A stretch of DNA of 17,253 bases from Anaerocolumna jejuensis DSM 15929 (GCF_900142215.1 NZ_FRAC01000054.1:1-17253); one strand, 5' to 3'. Numbered from the stretch's first letter, positions 1 through 8,077 are shown. Notes: generated by a model from the sequence alone, not told the origin. A program made the numbers and translations.

Positions 1-113
1 GGCAGCAGCTGTTCCTAGGTAAAATTATACCACTGTCTGAGCTCACAGCTCCACACTGAAACAACCTTCCAGCGAGTTTGGTATAATTTAACCTGCCAGG
101 AACAGCTGCTGGC
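1..113. repeat. Long imperfect inverted repeat
   Basis: The left arm (1-32) and right arm (79-113) are reverse complements over about 32 pairs. The match is broken by a 3-base GGC insertion in the right arm and about two mismatches. The central 46 bases (33-78) contain a small palindrome, TGAGCTCA. As RNA this would be one very long hairpin. No T-run follows the right arm, so it is not a standard intrinsic terminator for the + strand. The left arm begins at base 1, so the element may extend beyond the window. It could be an intergenic palindromic repeat of the MITE or REP type, or a structured 3' end of an unseen upstream gene. Confidence 0.75.
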
Positions 114-407
114 ATTTTAGTGGAATTCGGAACCCCGAACGAGAAAATCACGAAAGGTAAGCCAAAATCATCGTCCGTTCCCAATCCCCCCCCTTACTAC
201 AATCCTCACAAGATAAACACATGCTTTTTAGTTGCAGGAAAATGGCAGAATGGTGTATAATGGTAGGAATCAGCAAATTAAACAAAATGATAAAACTCAA
301 TAAAACCAGCAGTTCCAATAAACGAAAAATTTCCTCAGAAAAATTTTAGCTGCTAAGAATCACATCAACTATTATATTAACCATTACAGATATACAGGGA
401 GGATGAA
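114..407 (+). promoter_or_regulatory. Non-coding region with candidate promoter of the CDF gene
   Basis: No convincing gene lies here. A good -10 hexamer TATAAT is at 256-261, with a weak -35 (TTGCAG, 232-237) 18 bases upstream. This would give a 5' leader of about 140 bases before the CDF start at 408. A small hairpin TTCGG-AACC-CCGAA lies at 126-139 and an 8-C run at 186-193. I looked for a Mn-type yybP-ykoY riboswitch core ahead of the transporter and did not recognise one. Confidence 0.45.
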
Positions 408-1583
408 ATGACAGAATTTCTGGTAAAAAAGTTTGTAAAAGATTATGATAACACCAATAATCCCAAAGTCCGCAGCTCATATGGAATGCTCTCAGGATTT
501 GTAGGAGTAATCTGCAATATCCTGCTGTTTGCATTGAAATTAACCGGCGGATTTTTGATAAACAGTATATCTGTCACGGCGGATGCCTTTAACAATCTCT
601 CCGATGCGGCCTCCTCCATCGTGACCTTAATTGGTACCAAATTTTCACAAAAGCCCGCAGATAAGGAGCACCCCTTCGGACATGGAAGATCAGAATATAT
701 TGCCGCTTTTATCGTTGCCTTTTTGGTCTTACAGGTAGGCTTTAGCTGCTTCAAGAACTCTTTCGCAAAGATTTTAAAGCCGGAGGCGGTGGTATTTAAC
801 ATTGGTATTTTAATTCTTCTGATCCTTTCAGTATTGGTGAAGCTTTGGCTGGCACTATTTAACAGAGGAATGGGAAAAAAGATTAACTCCGGTGTATTAA
901 AAGCTACCGGTACGGATGCTTTTGGAGATGTTTTGATTACCTCTGTTACAATTCTATCCATTGTAATCGGAAAAATAACGGGATTAAAAATTGACGGCTG
1001 GATGGGAGCAGTTGTATCCGCAGTCGTTGTAATCGCTGGCTTCAACATTGCCAAGGAGACCCTGGAGCCTCTTTTGGGCGAGGCAATTGATAAAGAGACC
1101 TATGAGAATATCACGAAAAAGGTAGAAAGCTATAAGGGAATATTGGGTTCCCATGACCTGATAGTCCATAATTACGGGCCTTCCCATATTATGGCTACTA
1201 TTCATGTGGAGGTTGAGGCAAAGGAGAACCTGGAGGGAGTCCACGAAATCATTGATAAGATAGAAAGAGATATTTTAAGAGAAATGGGAATATTTCTTGT
1301 AATCCATGTGGACCCGGTGGACCTGGAGGATGAGGAGAACCTGTTAAGAAAGCAAAAGATTTTAGAAGTAATCGGGAAGCTTGAACCGAAGGCATCTGTT
1401 CATGATTTTCGTATTATAGAAGAAGATGGAAAAATCAAATTGATTTTTGATATGCTGATACCCTATTCCTACGGCGAAAAGCGAAGAGAAGAGCTGCTTT
1501 CCGATATGGACAAGGCATTAAAGGAATTGAATGAAAGATATGAACTTGTTGTTACGCTGGATAACAGCTTTATTGGTGAATAA
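408..1583 (+). CDS. Cation diffusion facilitator transporter, probably Mn(II)-type
   Basis: This 391-residue membrane protein of the CDF family exports divalent metal ions by proton exchange. The start is set by GGGAGG 5 bases upstream. Transmembrane segments fill residues ~28-215. The family motif HPFGHGR lies at 88-94. The transport-site residues appear to be N62 and D66 in helix II (FNNLSD) and D170 and D174 in helix V (DAFGD). Zinc CDFs carry a His in helix V, and its replacement by Asp is typical of manganese-transporting members, so Mn is inferred. The usual ferredoxin-like cytoplasmic domain lies at ~225-305 (HVEVEA, VIHVDP). Residues ~306-391 add about 85 residues beyond the usual ~300 and look like a second, degenerate copy of that domain. 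It has its own promoter and no operon partner. Exact substrate is unproven. Confidence 0.93.
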   Translation: MTEFLVKKFVKDYDNTNNPKVRSSYGMLSGFVGVICNILLFALKLTGGFLINSISVTADAFNNLSDAASSIVTLIGTKFSQKPADKEHPFGHGRSEYIAAFIVAFLVLQVGFSCFKNSFAKILKPEAVVFNIGILILLILSVLVKLWLALFNRGMGKKINSGVLKATGTDAFGDVLITSVTILSIVIGKITGLKIDGWMGAVVSAVVVIAGFNIAKETLEPLLGEAIDKETYENITKKVESYKGILGSHDLIVHNYGPSHIMATIHVEVEAKENLEGVHEIIDKIERDILREMGIFLVIHVDPVDLEDEENLLRKQKILEVIGKLEPKASVHDFRIIEEDGKIKLIFDMLIPYSYGEKRREELLSDMDKALKELNERYELVVTLDNSFIGE

Positions 1584-1635
1584 AGGGGTACCCCCCTGAA
1601 GTCTGCTGGTATGAACTTCTTCCAGAATCTGTGTG

Positions 1636-1664
1636 TTGACCCCCCTATACCGTTATGGTAACCT
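1636..1664 (+). promoter_or_regulatory. Candidate promoter of the CAP-domain gene
   Basis: TTGACC (1636-1641) is followed 17 bases later by an extended -10, TGG-TAACCT (1656-1664). Transcription would start near 1671, leaving a ~40-base leader with AGGAGG at 1695-1700. Just upstream, after the CDF stop, is a GGGGTACCCC palindrome (1585-1594) without a T-run, so I do not call a terminator there. Confidence 0.45.
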
Positions 1665-1710
1665 TAATGAGCAACTTACTTGTGATGAACAATTAGGAGG
1701 GCAAAACTGT

Positions 1711-2724
1711 ATGAAAAGATTTTTCATATCTTCAATTCTTGTAGCAACTCTGACAATAGCATCCGTTTTTACACCGGAGCTCACTATCAATAGTGCTGCA
1801 AATGGTACATCAGTATCAGCAGCAGTAGTTAACCCAATAAAAGCTAAAACGCCATCAGTAAAAGCAACAGAAAGAACAGCCACAACGGTTACATTAAAGG
1901 CCGGAAATGTGAGCAAGGCAAGCGGATATCAACTATACCGTGCAGCTTCTGCCAATGGAACCTATAAATATATCGGCAGTACTAAAAATGGCACCTATGT
2001 AGATAAAGGACTGGCTTCTGCGAAGAGCTATTATTATAAAGCTAGAGCCTATAAAACAGTAAGTGGCGTTAAGTATTACAGTAAATATTCATCAGCGGCA
2101 GTGGCAGCCCCTGCTTCTGGACAATCAGCGCAGAGTAAAGATTCCGGGACAACCAAAGTAGTATGGTCAAATGTAAGCGGAGTAAAGAATTCCGGTGGTA
2201 CTAATTGTTATAAGGTATATTCCTATAAAGTTCCCATTACCGGGAATACGTCAGGAAATACAAATACGCCGACTCCGAAGCCTACGACAACTCCTGCACC
2301 TACAAAGACCCCGGCTCCTGCGGCAGGAAGTACAGATACCAACACCTATGACAGCAGTTTTGCAAGCCAGGTGCTTAAGATCGTAAATCAGGAACGTGCC
2401 AAGGCAGGTGTATCTGCGTTAACCATGTCCAATGAACTGGTTGCACCGGCTAATAAGCGTGCAAAGGAAATCAAGCAATCCTTCTCCCATACAAGACCTG
2501 ATGGTACAGCATGGAGTACAGTTCTTTCTGAATTCAATGTCAGTGTAAGTGCAGCAGGTGAAAATATAGCCTATAATTATAATACACCTGAAGCGGTCAT
2601 GGAGGCCTGGATGAATTCTCCCGGACATAGGGCAAACATATTAAATGCAAGCTTCCATCACATTGGCATCGGTGTATATAATGTAAATGGAACTGTATAC
2701 TGCTCCCAGCTATTCTCTAATTAA
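1711..2724 (+). CDS. Secreted CAP/SCP (YkwD-like) domain protein with FN3-like module
   Basis: This is a 337-residue exported protein. The start at 1711 is preferred over an in-frame upstream codon at 1633 because AGGAGG lies 10 bases upstream and a signal peptide begins exactly there (MKRFF, hydrophobic to ~20, Ala-rich cleavage region ~29-38). Residues ~47-135 resemble a fibronectin type III-like module (YQLYRA, YYYKARAYK) common in clostridial surface proteins. A Thr/Pro linker spans ~180-208. The C-terminal CAP domain occupies ~212-337 with the family marks SHTRPDG (H260), GENIA (283-287), HRANIL (H306), HIGIGV (317-322) and QLF. CAP proteins of this bacterial type are extracellular, with largely unknown activity. 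No LPXTG or other anchor is visible. It is monocistronic and ends in a strong terminator. Confidence 0.92.
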   Translation: MKRFFISSILVATLTIASVFTPELTINSAANGTSVSAAVVNPIKAKTPSVKATERTATTVTLKAGNVSKASGYQLYRAASANGTYKYIGSTKNGTYVDKGLASAKSYYYKARAYKTVSGVKYYSKYSSAAVAAPASGQSAQSKDSGTTKVVWSNVSGVKNSGGTNCYKVYSYKVPITGNTSGNTNTPTPKPTTTPAPTKTPAPAAGSTDTNTYDSSFASQVLKIVNQERAKAGVSALTMSNELVAPANKRAKEIKQSFSHTRPDGTAWSTVLSEFNVSVSAAGENIAYNYNTPEAVMEAWMNSPGHRANILNASFHHIGIGVYNVNGTVYCSQLFSN

Positions 2725-2785
2725 GTAATTAAGTAAAAGAAGCACTGTTAACGAAAGTAAGTTTGCAAAGTTCAATCACAAAAGA

Positions 2786-2841
2786 GGATGAGAATGCTGC
2801 TATCCGGATTATCCAAGAAGCAGCGTCCTCATCCTTTTTTT
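2786..2841 (+). terminator. Intrinsic terminator of the CAP gene
   Basis: A 16-bp stem (2786-2801 with 2819-2834, two non-Watson-Crick positions) closes a 17-base loop. It is followed by TTTTTTT at 2835-2841. The reverse direction lacks a comparable T-run, so it serves the + strand gene. Confidence 0.9.
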
Positions 2842-2876
2842 ATTTAAGCTTATAGTTTTATTGTATATATTATGAA

Positions 2877-3611
2877 TTAATTAATTAGTGTTCCGTCGGT
2901 AGATACTGTGATTACCTGCCAGGGAATAATTTTTCCACTTGCCAGCATAGCAGCTTTTACTGCATTTACAATGCCGCCGCAGCAGGGTACGATCATACGC
3001 ACCACCGTAATGCTTTTAATATCATTTTGTAAGAAAATCTGGGTGAGCTTTTCCGAATAGTCCACATCATCCAGTTTAGGGCAGCCAATAACCGTAATCC
3101 GGTTCTTCATAAATTCTTCATGGAAGTCTGCATAGGCATAAGCTGTGCAGTCTGCCGCTATCAGGAGGTCGGCTCCGTTAAAATAAGGGGCATTTACCGG
3201 TACCAGTTTAATCTGAACCGGCCACTGCATCAGTCTGGAAACACTTTCAGAGGCAGAAGAAGCCTTTGTATCGGTATCAGGAGCAACGGCAGCGGGAGCA
3301 GCAGGGCGAAGACTTCTTGCCTGGGAACCGGGACAGCCGGTAAAGGGCTTATCCGGCACCTTGCTCTCTTCTGCTTTTTTCTGCATTCTTAATACTTCCT
3401 CTTCGTTATACTCCAGAGCTTCCCTTTCTTCAAAGGTAATAGCTCCCGTAGGGCAAACGGGAAGGCAGTTGCCCAACCCGTCACAGTAATCATCCCGCAG
3501 GAGAACCGCTTTGTTATCAATTAAGCCAATGGCTCCTTCGTGACAGGCATTTACGCACAGGCCGCAGCCATTGCAGGCTTCTTTGTCTATCTTTATAATT
3601 TTTCGTATCAT
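2877..3611 (-). CDS. 4Fe-4S ferredoxin-type protein (FrdX-like)
   Basis: The protein has 244 residues. The start at 3611 is chosen because GGAGGATATAAG directly precedes that ATG, whereas an upstream in-frame start at 3686 has no support. The N-terminus carries a complete 4Fe-4S motif, C13-x2-C16-x2-C19-x3-C23, then a variant second motif with C43, C49 and C53, where one expected Cys is Gly (CDGLGNC). A GCPGS motif (C93) and a low-complexity Ala/Ser linker (~102-124) follow. The C-terminal domain contains WPVQIKLV (130-137), AADC (152-155), GCPKLD (176-181) and PCCGG (209-213). This resembles a clostridial ferredoxin-like family often found near hybrid cluster protein genes and called frdX in HcpR regulon work. 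That family name is recalled, not proven. A cytosolic electron carrier role in nitrosative or redox stress is inferred. No hcp gene is visible. Confidence 0.8.
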   Translation of the reverse strand: MIRKIIKIDKEACNGCGLCVNACHEGAIGLIDNKAVLLRDDYCDGLGNCLPVCPTGAITFEEREALEYNEEEVLRMQKKAEESKVPDKPFTGCPGSQARSLRPAAPAAVAPDTDTKASSASESVSRLMQWPVQIKLVPVNAPYFNGADLLIAADCTAYAYADFHEEFMKNRITVIGCPKLDDVDYSEKLTQIFLQNDIKSITVVRMIVPCCGGIVNAVKAAMLASGKIIPWQVITVSTDGTLIN

Positions 3612-3684
3612 CTTATATCCTCCACTTGTTGAATCGGTTATATTGAAAAGTTGCAATATTAATTTAAATTTTGCTGATATAACC

Positions 3685-3725
3685 ATTATACAGGCTTAGG
3701 AGAAAAAGTCTGTTGTTTTTACAAC
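3685..3725 (-). promoter_or_regulatory. Promoter with CRP/FNR-type palindrome upstream of the ferredoxin gene
   Basis: On the minus strand a perfect -10 TATAAT lies at 3690-3685, but the -35 position (3713-3708, ACAGAC) is poor. A perfect inverted repeat GTTGT-N4-ACAAC is at 3712-3725, centred near -41 from the predicted transcription start (~3678). A missing -35 with a dyad at -41.5 is the classic class II arrangement of CRP/FNR-family activators. Confidence 0.55.
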
Positions 3726-3811
3726 GTTTTTAAAAGTTTTTATACGATTTTCTATTGCATCATAATAGAGATAGTGCTACACTACTGGAAAAAAAGAAAA
3801 GGTAAAAGTAA

Positions 3812-4768
3812 ATGAAAAATGCAGTATTCTTAAACGCATCAAAGGTTGACTTTGATAAACAATTAAATTTCGACGCATTAAAAAAAGAGGTTAACATCAG
3901 CCTTTATGATAAAACGGAGACAGGGGACATGCTGTCCAGGGTGAAAGGCCAGCAGATAGTAATAACCAAGGAAATCCCGGTGGGAAGGGAGCTCCTTGAG
4001 AAGTTTCCCTCCGGTGTAGAGCTGATATGTGAAGCAGGAACAGGTTATAATAATATAGATATAAAAGCAGCCAGAGAGAAGAATATCACTGTGTGCAATA
4101 TTCCTTCCTACAGCTCCAATGCGGTTGCCCAGCTGGCCTTTTCCTTTATCCTGTCCTTCTGCTCCTCCCTTCCGGCCCAGCAGACCATGATCAGGGAAAA
4201 GAACTTTGATAATTTTACAAAACACCTTCAGGTAAAACATTTTGAAGTAAGCGGTAAGACCCTTGGCGTAATCGGTGCAGGAAAGATTGCAGGGGAAGTC
4301 ATTAAAAAGGCAAGGGCTTTTGATATGAAGGTATTGGTATACAGCAGAACCAGGAAAGATTTTAAGGATGAGAATATCCGGTTTGTCTCCCTGGAAGAAT
4401 TGTTAAGGAACAGTGATTTTGTAACAATACACTGTCCCTTAACAGAGGATACCAGACATTTAATTGATAAAGAGAAGCTTTCCTGGATGAAGCCCGCCTC
4501 TTATCTGATTAATACTTCAAGAGGGGCAATTATCAGGGAAGAGGACCTGGTAGAAGCTCTTACAGAGAAGGAAATAGCCGGAGCTGCCTTAGATGTAGTG
4601 GAAAGGGAACCGGCATCACCGGATAATCCTTTGTTTTCACTGGATAATTGCATAATGACACCCCATATCGGCTGGCAGTGCCTTGAAACAAGACAGCGGC
4701 TGGTGGATATGTTAACGGACAATATTCACGCATTCTTAGCCGGTAACCCCCAAAATACAGTGAATTAA
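3812..4768 (+). CDS. D-2-hydroxyacid dehydrogenase, NAD(P)-dependent
   Basis: The protein has 318 residues, normal for this family (glycerate, phosphoglycerate and D-lactate-type dehydrogenases), which reduces 2-keto acids with NAD(P)H in the cytosol. The substrate-domain signature AGTGYNNIDI is at 75-84. The Rossmann motif is GAGKIAG (155-161), with Ala in place of the last Gly of GxGxxG. The catalytic triad is Arg237 (NTSRGA), Glu264 (DVVEREP) and His285 (TPHIGW). No ACT domain is present, so a full-length SerA is unlikely; substrate is not predictable. The ribosome binding site is weak (AAAAGG, ~11 bases from the ATG). A possible -10 is CATAAT at 3761-3766, with no good -35. The gene is divergent from the ferredoxin gene and may share control through the palindrome at 3712-3725. 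Confidence 0.9.
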   Translation: MKNAVFLNASKVDFDKQLNFDALKKEVNISLYDKTETGDMLSRVKGQQIVITKEIPVGRELLEKFPSGVELICEAGTGYNNIDIKAAREKNITVCNIPSYSSNAVAQLAFSFILSFCSSLPAQQTMIREKNFDNFTKHLQVKHFEVSGKTLGVIGAGKIAGEVIKKARAFDMKVLVYSRTRKDFKDENIRFVSLEELLRNSDFVTIHCPLTEDTRHLIDKEKLSWMKPASYLINTSRGAIIREEDLVEALTEKEIAGAALDVVEREPASPDNPLFSLDNCIMTPHIGWQCLETRQRLVDMLTDNIHAFLAGNPQNTVN

Positions 4769-4769
4769 T

Positions 4770-6998
4770 TTACAGCTTAAAGGATTTAACGATTGTATCT
4801 AATTCGGTGGCATTATCCCTGTTGCCTTCGACCATCTTTCGCGTATCGGAGGTGAGGGTAACGATATCCGTATCTCTTGCGGCAACATCTCCGACACCGG
4901 CAGAAGAGTCTTCTACCATATTATTGATTTCAGTAATAGAGGTACTGATATTTTTGAGCTCCCCTTTCAGCAGGTCGATGCCGCCGTGTATTGCCTCCAG
5001 GGATTGGTTGATGTCATGGGCATTTTCACCGTACTCACTGCTGGTCTCAAGAAAAGAATCATAATCTGCCAGAATATTTGTTTCCCAGAAGGAAAGGGAA
5101 CGGTTAAGGCTTTCTGTTAATGCCCTTACTGCGGTATTTACTTCTGCGGTAATGGCATTAATGTTCTTAACGGTACCTGCCGATTGCTCAGCCAGTGAGC
5201 CGATTTCATTAGCGACCACGGAAAAGCCCCTTCCTGCTTCACCTGCTCTGGCGGCTTCAATGGAAGCGTTCAGGGCCAGGAGGGTGGTCTGGTCAGCAAT
5301 TTCCTTTATGACATTGGTTAAGGTGTTGATCTTATTGACTGTCTCAGCCTGGCTGATTGCTGAGGCGGTATCGGATTGAAACTGTTCATACATTTCTTTT
5401 ATCCGGATAGCGGCACTCTCCGTCGTGGTCTTAAGCTGCCCTGCACGGTCTATTAAATGGCCGGATTTACGGATACCTTCCGTGGCTTTTGAATAAATGG
5501 ACTGGGAGTGGTTTTCTATATTCGTGATATTATTACAGATTAGTGCGGTGGTAGCAGCGGTTTCCTCCATGCTGGCGGAAAGCTCTTCGGCAGTAGCACT
5601 GTTATCGGAAGCATAGTCATTTACGGATTTTGTTATGCCATTTAAGCTGTCGGCAGTTTGTAGCATATTGTCGGAGGCTTGTCCGATTTTTTGTATCATG
5701 CCTTTGAGGTTTTCACACATGGTTTTGATAGCTCTGCCCATTTCACCGGTTTCATCGTCGTTTTTAAGTACTGACTGGAAGGAGGAAGCCTCTGTAAAAT
5801 CCAGCATGGCGGTTCTGTTAATATAATCCGTAAGCTTTCTGATCGGTTTTGTGATACTGCCTGCAAACAGGTAAGCAAGGAGGCTTAAGAGAATGGTCAG
5901 GATCAGGGTAATAGCCATGGAATTATAGGTGGCTTTATTAAGAGGTGCCATTATTTCAGACTTATCCACGGCAAGTACTAAAATCCAGTTATTGCTTTTA
6001 AGGGTGCTGTAGGAAGCAAAGGTGGTCTTGCCATCATAGGTATAAGTCAGGGTAGTAGCTTTGGGTGTGCTGCCGGCTTTCATTTCTTCAGTCAGTTTGT
6101 TGATAGAATCTATGTTTAAATTGGTACCGATTACTTCGGACTTTGGGTAGTATATGGCATTTCCGCTGGTATCAAGCAGATAGGCATAGGCGCTGTCCAT
6201 CCCTGACAGGGAGATATCGGACAGCAGAGTGCTGAATTCAGATACCTTAATGGTTACGGTAATGACACCGATAATTTCGGCATCGGATGGATTGGCAGCG
6301 GCAGATGAATTATCAGAAGAGGAGCCGGCTGCATTGCTGCCGGTATTGGAATCTGCAGTATCCGTGCCCTTTGTGGTATCCGCCGGTGCGGTTCCCATAG
6401 AATCCTGCATGGGACCTAAACCGCCGTCCATACCCTGTCCCATTTCAATATTACGAAAAGGAATAGCGAAGGTAATACAGGGATTACTGCTGGTATCGGA
6501 AATAAACACATCGCTCTGGGCGCTTGTACTATTTTTCAGGGCCGTTTTAAAGTAACTCTGGTCAGAGATATTCTGGCCCTTTAAGGAATCCTTGGAGCTA
6601 TAGAGTATAGTGCCGTCTGTACTGACAAGGCTTATATCTTCCCTGTTTTCATCCATATTTAAAAACATTGAAATATAATTGTCTATGCTGCTGGTATCTG
6701 TCTTAGCAGATGCATCGGTGGATTGCAGCAATGCCTTTATTTCCTGTGACTGCATCAGAAACTGGGCGGAGTTGCTGATATTAGAAACAGCATCATTTAC
6801 ATTTTTGCTGTAGGAGTCCGCCAGGTTTTTCATAGTTGCCTGGGTATTGCTTGTAATAGTGCTTTTAGAGACCCTGTTTATGACGGTGAAATTTACCACG
6901 GATGCAACAATGATAAATGTCGCGCACAGCAGGGATATTTTAAATTTAATTGACAGGGAATGGCGCTTTCTCTTATCTAATGTACTTCTTAAATTCAT
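4770..6998 (-). CDS. Methyl-accepting chemotaxis protein with dCache sensor
   Basis: This is a 742-residue transmembrane chemoreceptor. TM1 is at ~21-43 and an extracytoplasmic double-Cache-like ligand domain spans ~50-350. TM2 is at ~360-381, a HAMP linker at ~382-435, and a cytoplasmic signalling coiled coil follows to the end. The conserved hairpin tip is at ~565-600 (IADQTTLLALNASIEAARAG), with Thr571 where Asn is usual in QTNLLALNA. Residues ~186-239 are a Gly/Ser/Thr/Asp/Ala-rich low-complexity insertion in the sensor domain, between strands AIPFR and IIGVITV. The start has GAGGTG 7 bases upstream. No CheB/CheR tether peptide is seen at the C-terminus. Ligand unknown. Monocistronic; its stop codon is one base from that of the convergent dehydrogenase gene. 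Confidence 0.95.
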   Translation of the reverse strand: MNLRSTLDKRKRHSLSIKFKISLLCATFIIVASVVNFTVINRVSKSTITSNTQATMKNLADSYSKNVNDAVSNISNSAQFLMQSQEIKALLQSTDASAKTDTSSIDNYISMFLNMDENREDISLVSTDGTILYSSKDSLKGQNISDQSYFKTALKNSTSAQSDVFISDTSSNPCITFAIPFRNIEMGQGMDGGLGPMQDSMGTAPADTTKGTDTADSNTGSNAAGSSSDNSSAAANPSDAEIIGVITVTIKVSEFSTLLSDISLSGMDSAYAYLLDTSGNAIYYPKSEVIGTNLNIDSINKLTEEMKAGSTPKATTLTYTYDGKTTFASYSTLKSNNWILVLAVDKSEIMAPLNKATYNSMAITLILTILLSLLAYLFAGSITKPIRKLTDYINRTAMLDFTEASSFQSVLKNDDETGEMGRAIKTMCENLKGMIQKIGQASDNMLQTADSLNGITKSVNDYASDNSATAEELSASMEETAATTALICNNITNIENHSQSIYSKATEGIRKSGHLIDRAGQLKTTTESAAIRIKEMYEQFQSDTASAISQAETVNKINTLTNVIKEIADQTTLLALNASIEAARAGEAGRGFSVVANEIGSLAEQSAGTVKNINAITAEVNTAVRALTESLNRSLSFWETNILADYDSFLETSSEYGENAHDINQSLEAIHGGIDLLKGELKNISTSITEINNMVEDSSAGVGDVAARDTDIVTLTSDTRKMVEGNRDNATELDTIVKSFKL

Positions 6999-7045
6999 TC
7001 TGTCACCTCTTTTAATACCTTTCCATCAATTTGATTTTCATGAAG

Positions 7046-7054
7046 ATAATACCA
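7046..7054 (-). promoter_or_regulatory. Candidate extended -10 promoter of the chemoreceptor gene
   Basis: Read on the minus strand this is TGG-TATTAT, an extended -10, about 50 bases before the start codon. No good -35 is present at the expected distance. I looked for a motility sigma (SigD/FliA) TAAA-N15-CGATA pattern and did not find a convincing one. Confidence 0.35.
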
Positions 7055-7100
7055 AAAGAGTTTGTATCAAATATGTTTAAGTTGTTAAAAATGAGTGAAA

Positions 7101-7158
7101 TGCCTGCTTGGGACTGCTGAAATCAATGCTTTTGGCAGCAGTCCCAATTAATCAGGCA
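7101..7158 (-). terminator. Strong hairpin at the end of the metallophosphoesterase gene
   Basis: A perfect 12-bp stem (7108-7119 with 7136-7147, TTGGGACTGCTG) has a 16-base loop. It can be extended by TGCCTG/CAGGCA (7101-7106 with 7153-7158), the outer arm overlapping the stop codon. On the minus strand the downstream sequence is only loosely T-rich (the TTTTT at 7091-7087 comes about ten bases after the stem), so this is a weak intrinsic terminator or an RNA 3'-end stabiliser. Confidence 0.5.
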
Positions 7159-8045
7159 GAAAAAAAATCCATTAGCGGCACGGGTCCCTCAAGGGGTATT
7201 CTTTCAACATAAAGTGTCCGGTCCGGTCTTGTTTGTACAGACCATTTGACCAGTGTAATGGATCCATTATCAATTTCAATGGTGGTAATGCATCTTGGGT
7301 GGACACAGCTGCCGTCATTAAAATACAGGGGCTCACCAACAGCCGGAAAAACAGGGCGGTGGGTGTGGCCCGCAATGAGCATCTGATGATTCTTTTTTGT
7401 CCATTCAATCAGGTATTTCTCTACTTTCTCCTTTTTCTTATAGTTTTTGGAGGCACTGGTGGGGTCCCTTACGCCAATAAGCTCAAAGGGCCGCCACAGG
7501 TATCTTACAAGAAATCTGGAAAGACGCCACAGGGTATTATTAAAGAAATCAGCCTGATGCCCATGAACCAGTAATATCTTATGATCGGTATTCTTGATAC
7601 GAAGCACCAAAGCCTCCCTGACACGGATATCGGGAAGCAGCGGTATTGTCTTTTTATAGGTCTCATTGAAGTACGTTGTAAAATGCTCCTTTACATAGGC
7701 GGGATTGCGCTTTACAATATCATGGTTACCGTAGAGCATATAAAAACGTTTACTCTCGTAGAAGTTTGACATCATCCAGAAAGCATAGCTGTGGGTTGCG
7801 ATAATGTCCTCCTCCGTCCGGTTTTCCCATAATTCATCCCCGTCACCCAATTCGATATAAATGTAGTTATTTTCATAGTAATAATTCAGGGCAGCAAAAT
7901 AAAGGTTCTGGTTATTGAATAGATTGTCACCCCAGTTGCCTACTCCCCTGTGGCAGTCACTGATCAGGACTATCTTGGTATCTTTATTTATAAGGATTTC
8001 CTCTGCATTCTGATAGGCTTTGTTAAGCTTTTTCTCTACAGACAT
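7152..8045 (-). CDS. Calcineurin-like metallophosphoesterase
   Basis: The protein has 297 residues and all dinuclear-metal motifs of the family in order: D30-x-H32 (SDCHRG), GDGDE (67-71), GNHD (106-109), VHGH (160-163) and GHTH (226-229). There is no signal peptide or membrane segment, so it is cytosolic. The layout resembles the LpxH/YbbF-like branch, but this Gram-positive host should not make lipid A, so that activity is not assigned; substrate unknown. The start has GGGAGGTG 5 bases upstream. It lies 32 bases downstream of the DUF4474-like gene on the same strand with no terminator between, so the two probably form one operon. Confidence 0.9.
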   Translation of the reverse strand: MSVEKKLNKAYQNAEEILINKDTKIVLISDCHRGVGNWGDNLFNNQNLYFAALNYYYENNYIYIELGDGDELWENRTEEDIIATHSYAFWMMSNFYESKRFYMLYGNHDIVKRNPAYVKEHFTTYFNETYKKTIPLLPDIRVREALVLRIKNTDHKILLVHGHQADFFNNTLWRLSRFLVRYLWRPFELIGVRDPTSASKNYKKKEKVEKYLIEWTKKNHQMLIAGHTHRPVFPAVGEPLYFNDGSCVHPRCITTIEIDNGSITLVKWSVQTRPDRTLYVERIPLEGPVPLMDFFSA

Positions 8046-8077
8046 GGAACACCTCCCCTCTCTGACACTTTAATTTA

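Noticed and set aside
231..407. Mn-sensing yybP-ykoY riboswitch ahead of the CDF gene
   Set aside because: The conserved loop sequences could not be found in the leader.
443..1054. Long minus-strand open frame (203 codons) opposite the CDF gene
   Set aside because: It is antisense to a clear family member, has no ribosome binding site or recognisable domain, and matches the reverse-frame pattern of the real gene.
1591..1645. Repeated ACCCCCCT strings between the CDF and CAP genes, considered as a riboswitch or direct-repeat element
   Set aside because: Only two short copies, no conserved riboswitch core, and no T-run for a terminator.
1633..1710. Upstream start for the CAP protein
   Set aside because: The extension would hide the signal peptide, and AGGAGG serves the ATG at 1711.
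3612..3686. Upstream start of the ferredoxin gene at 3686
   Set aside because: It lies within the promoter -10 region and lacks a ribosome site; GGAGG precedes ATG 3611.
7046..7095. SigD/FliA motility promoter for the chemoreceptor
   Set aside because: A TAAA is present but no CGATA-like -10 lies at the right spacing; the extended -10 TGGTATTAT fits the main sigma factor better.
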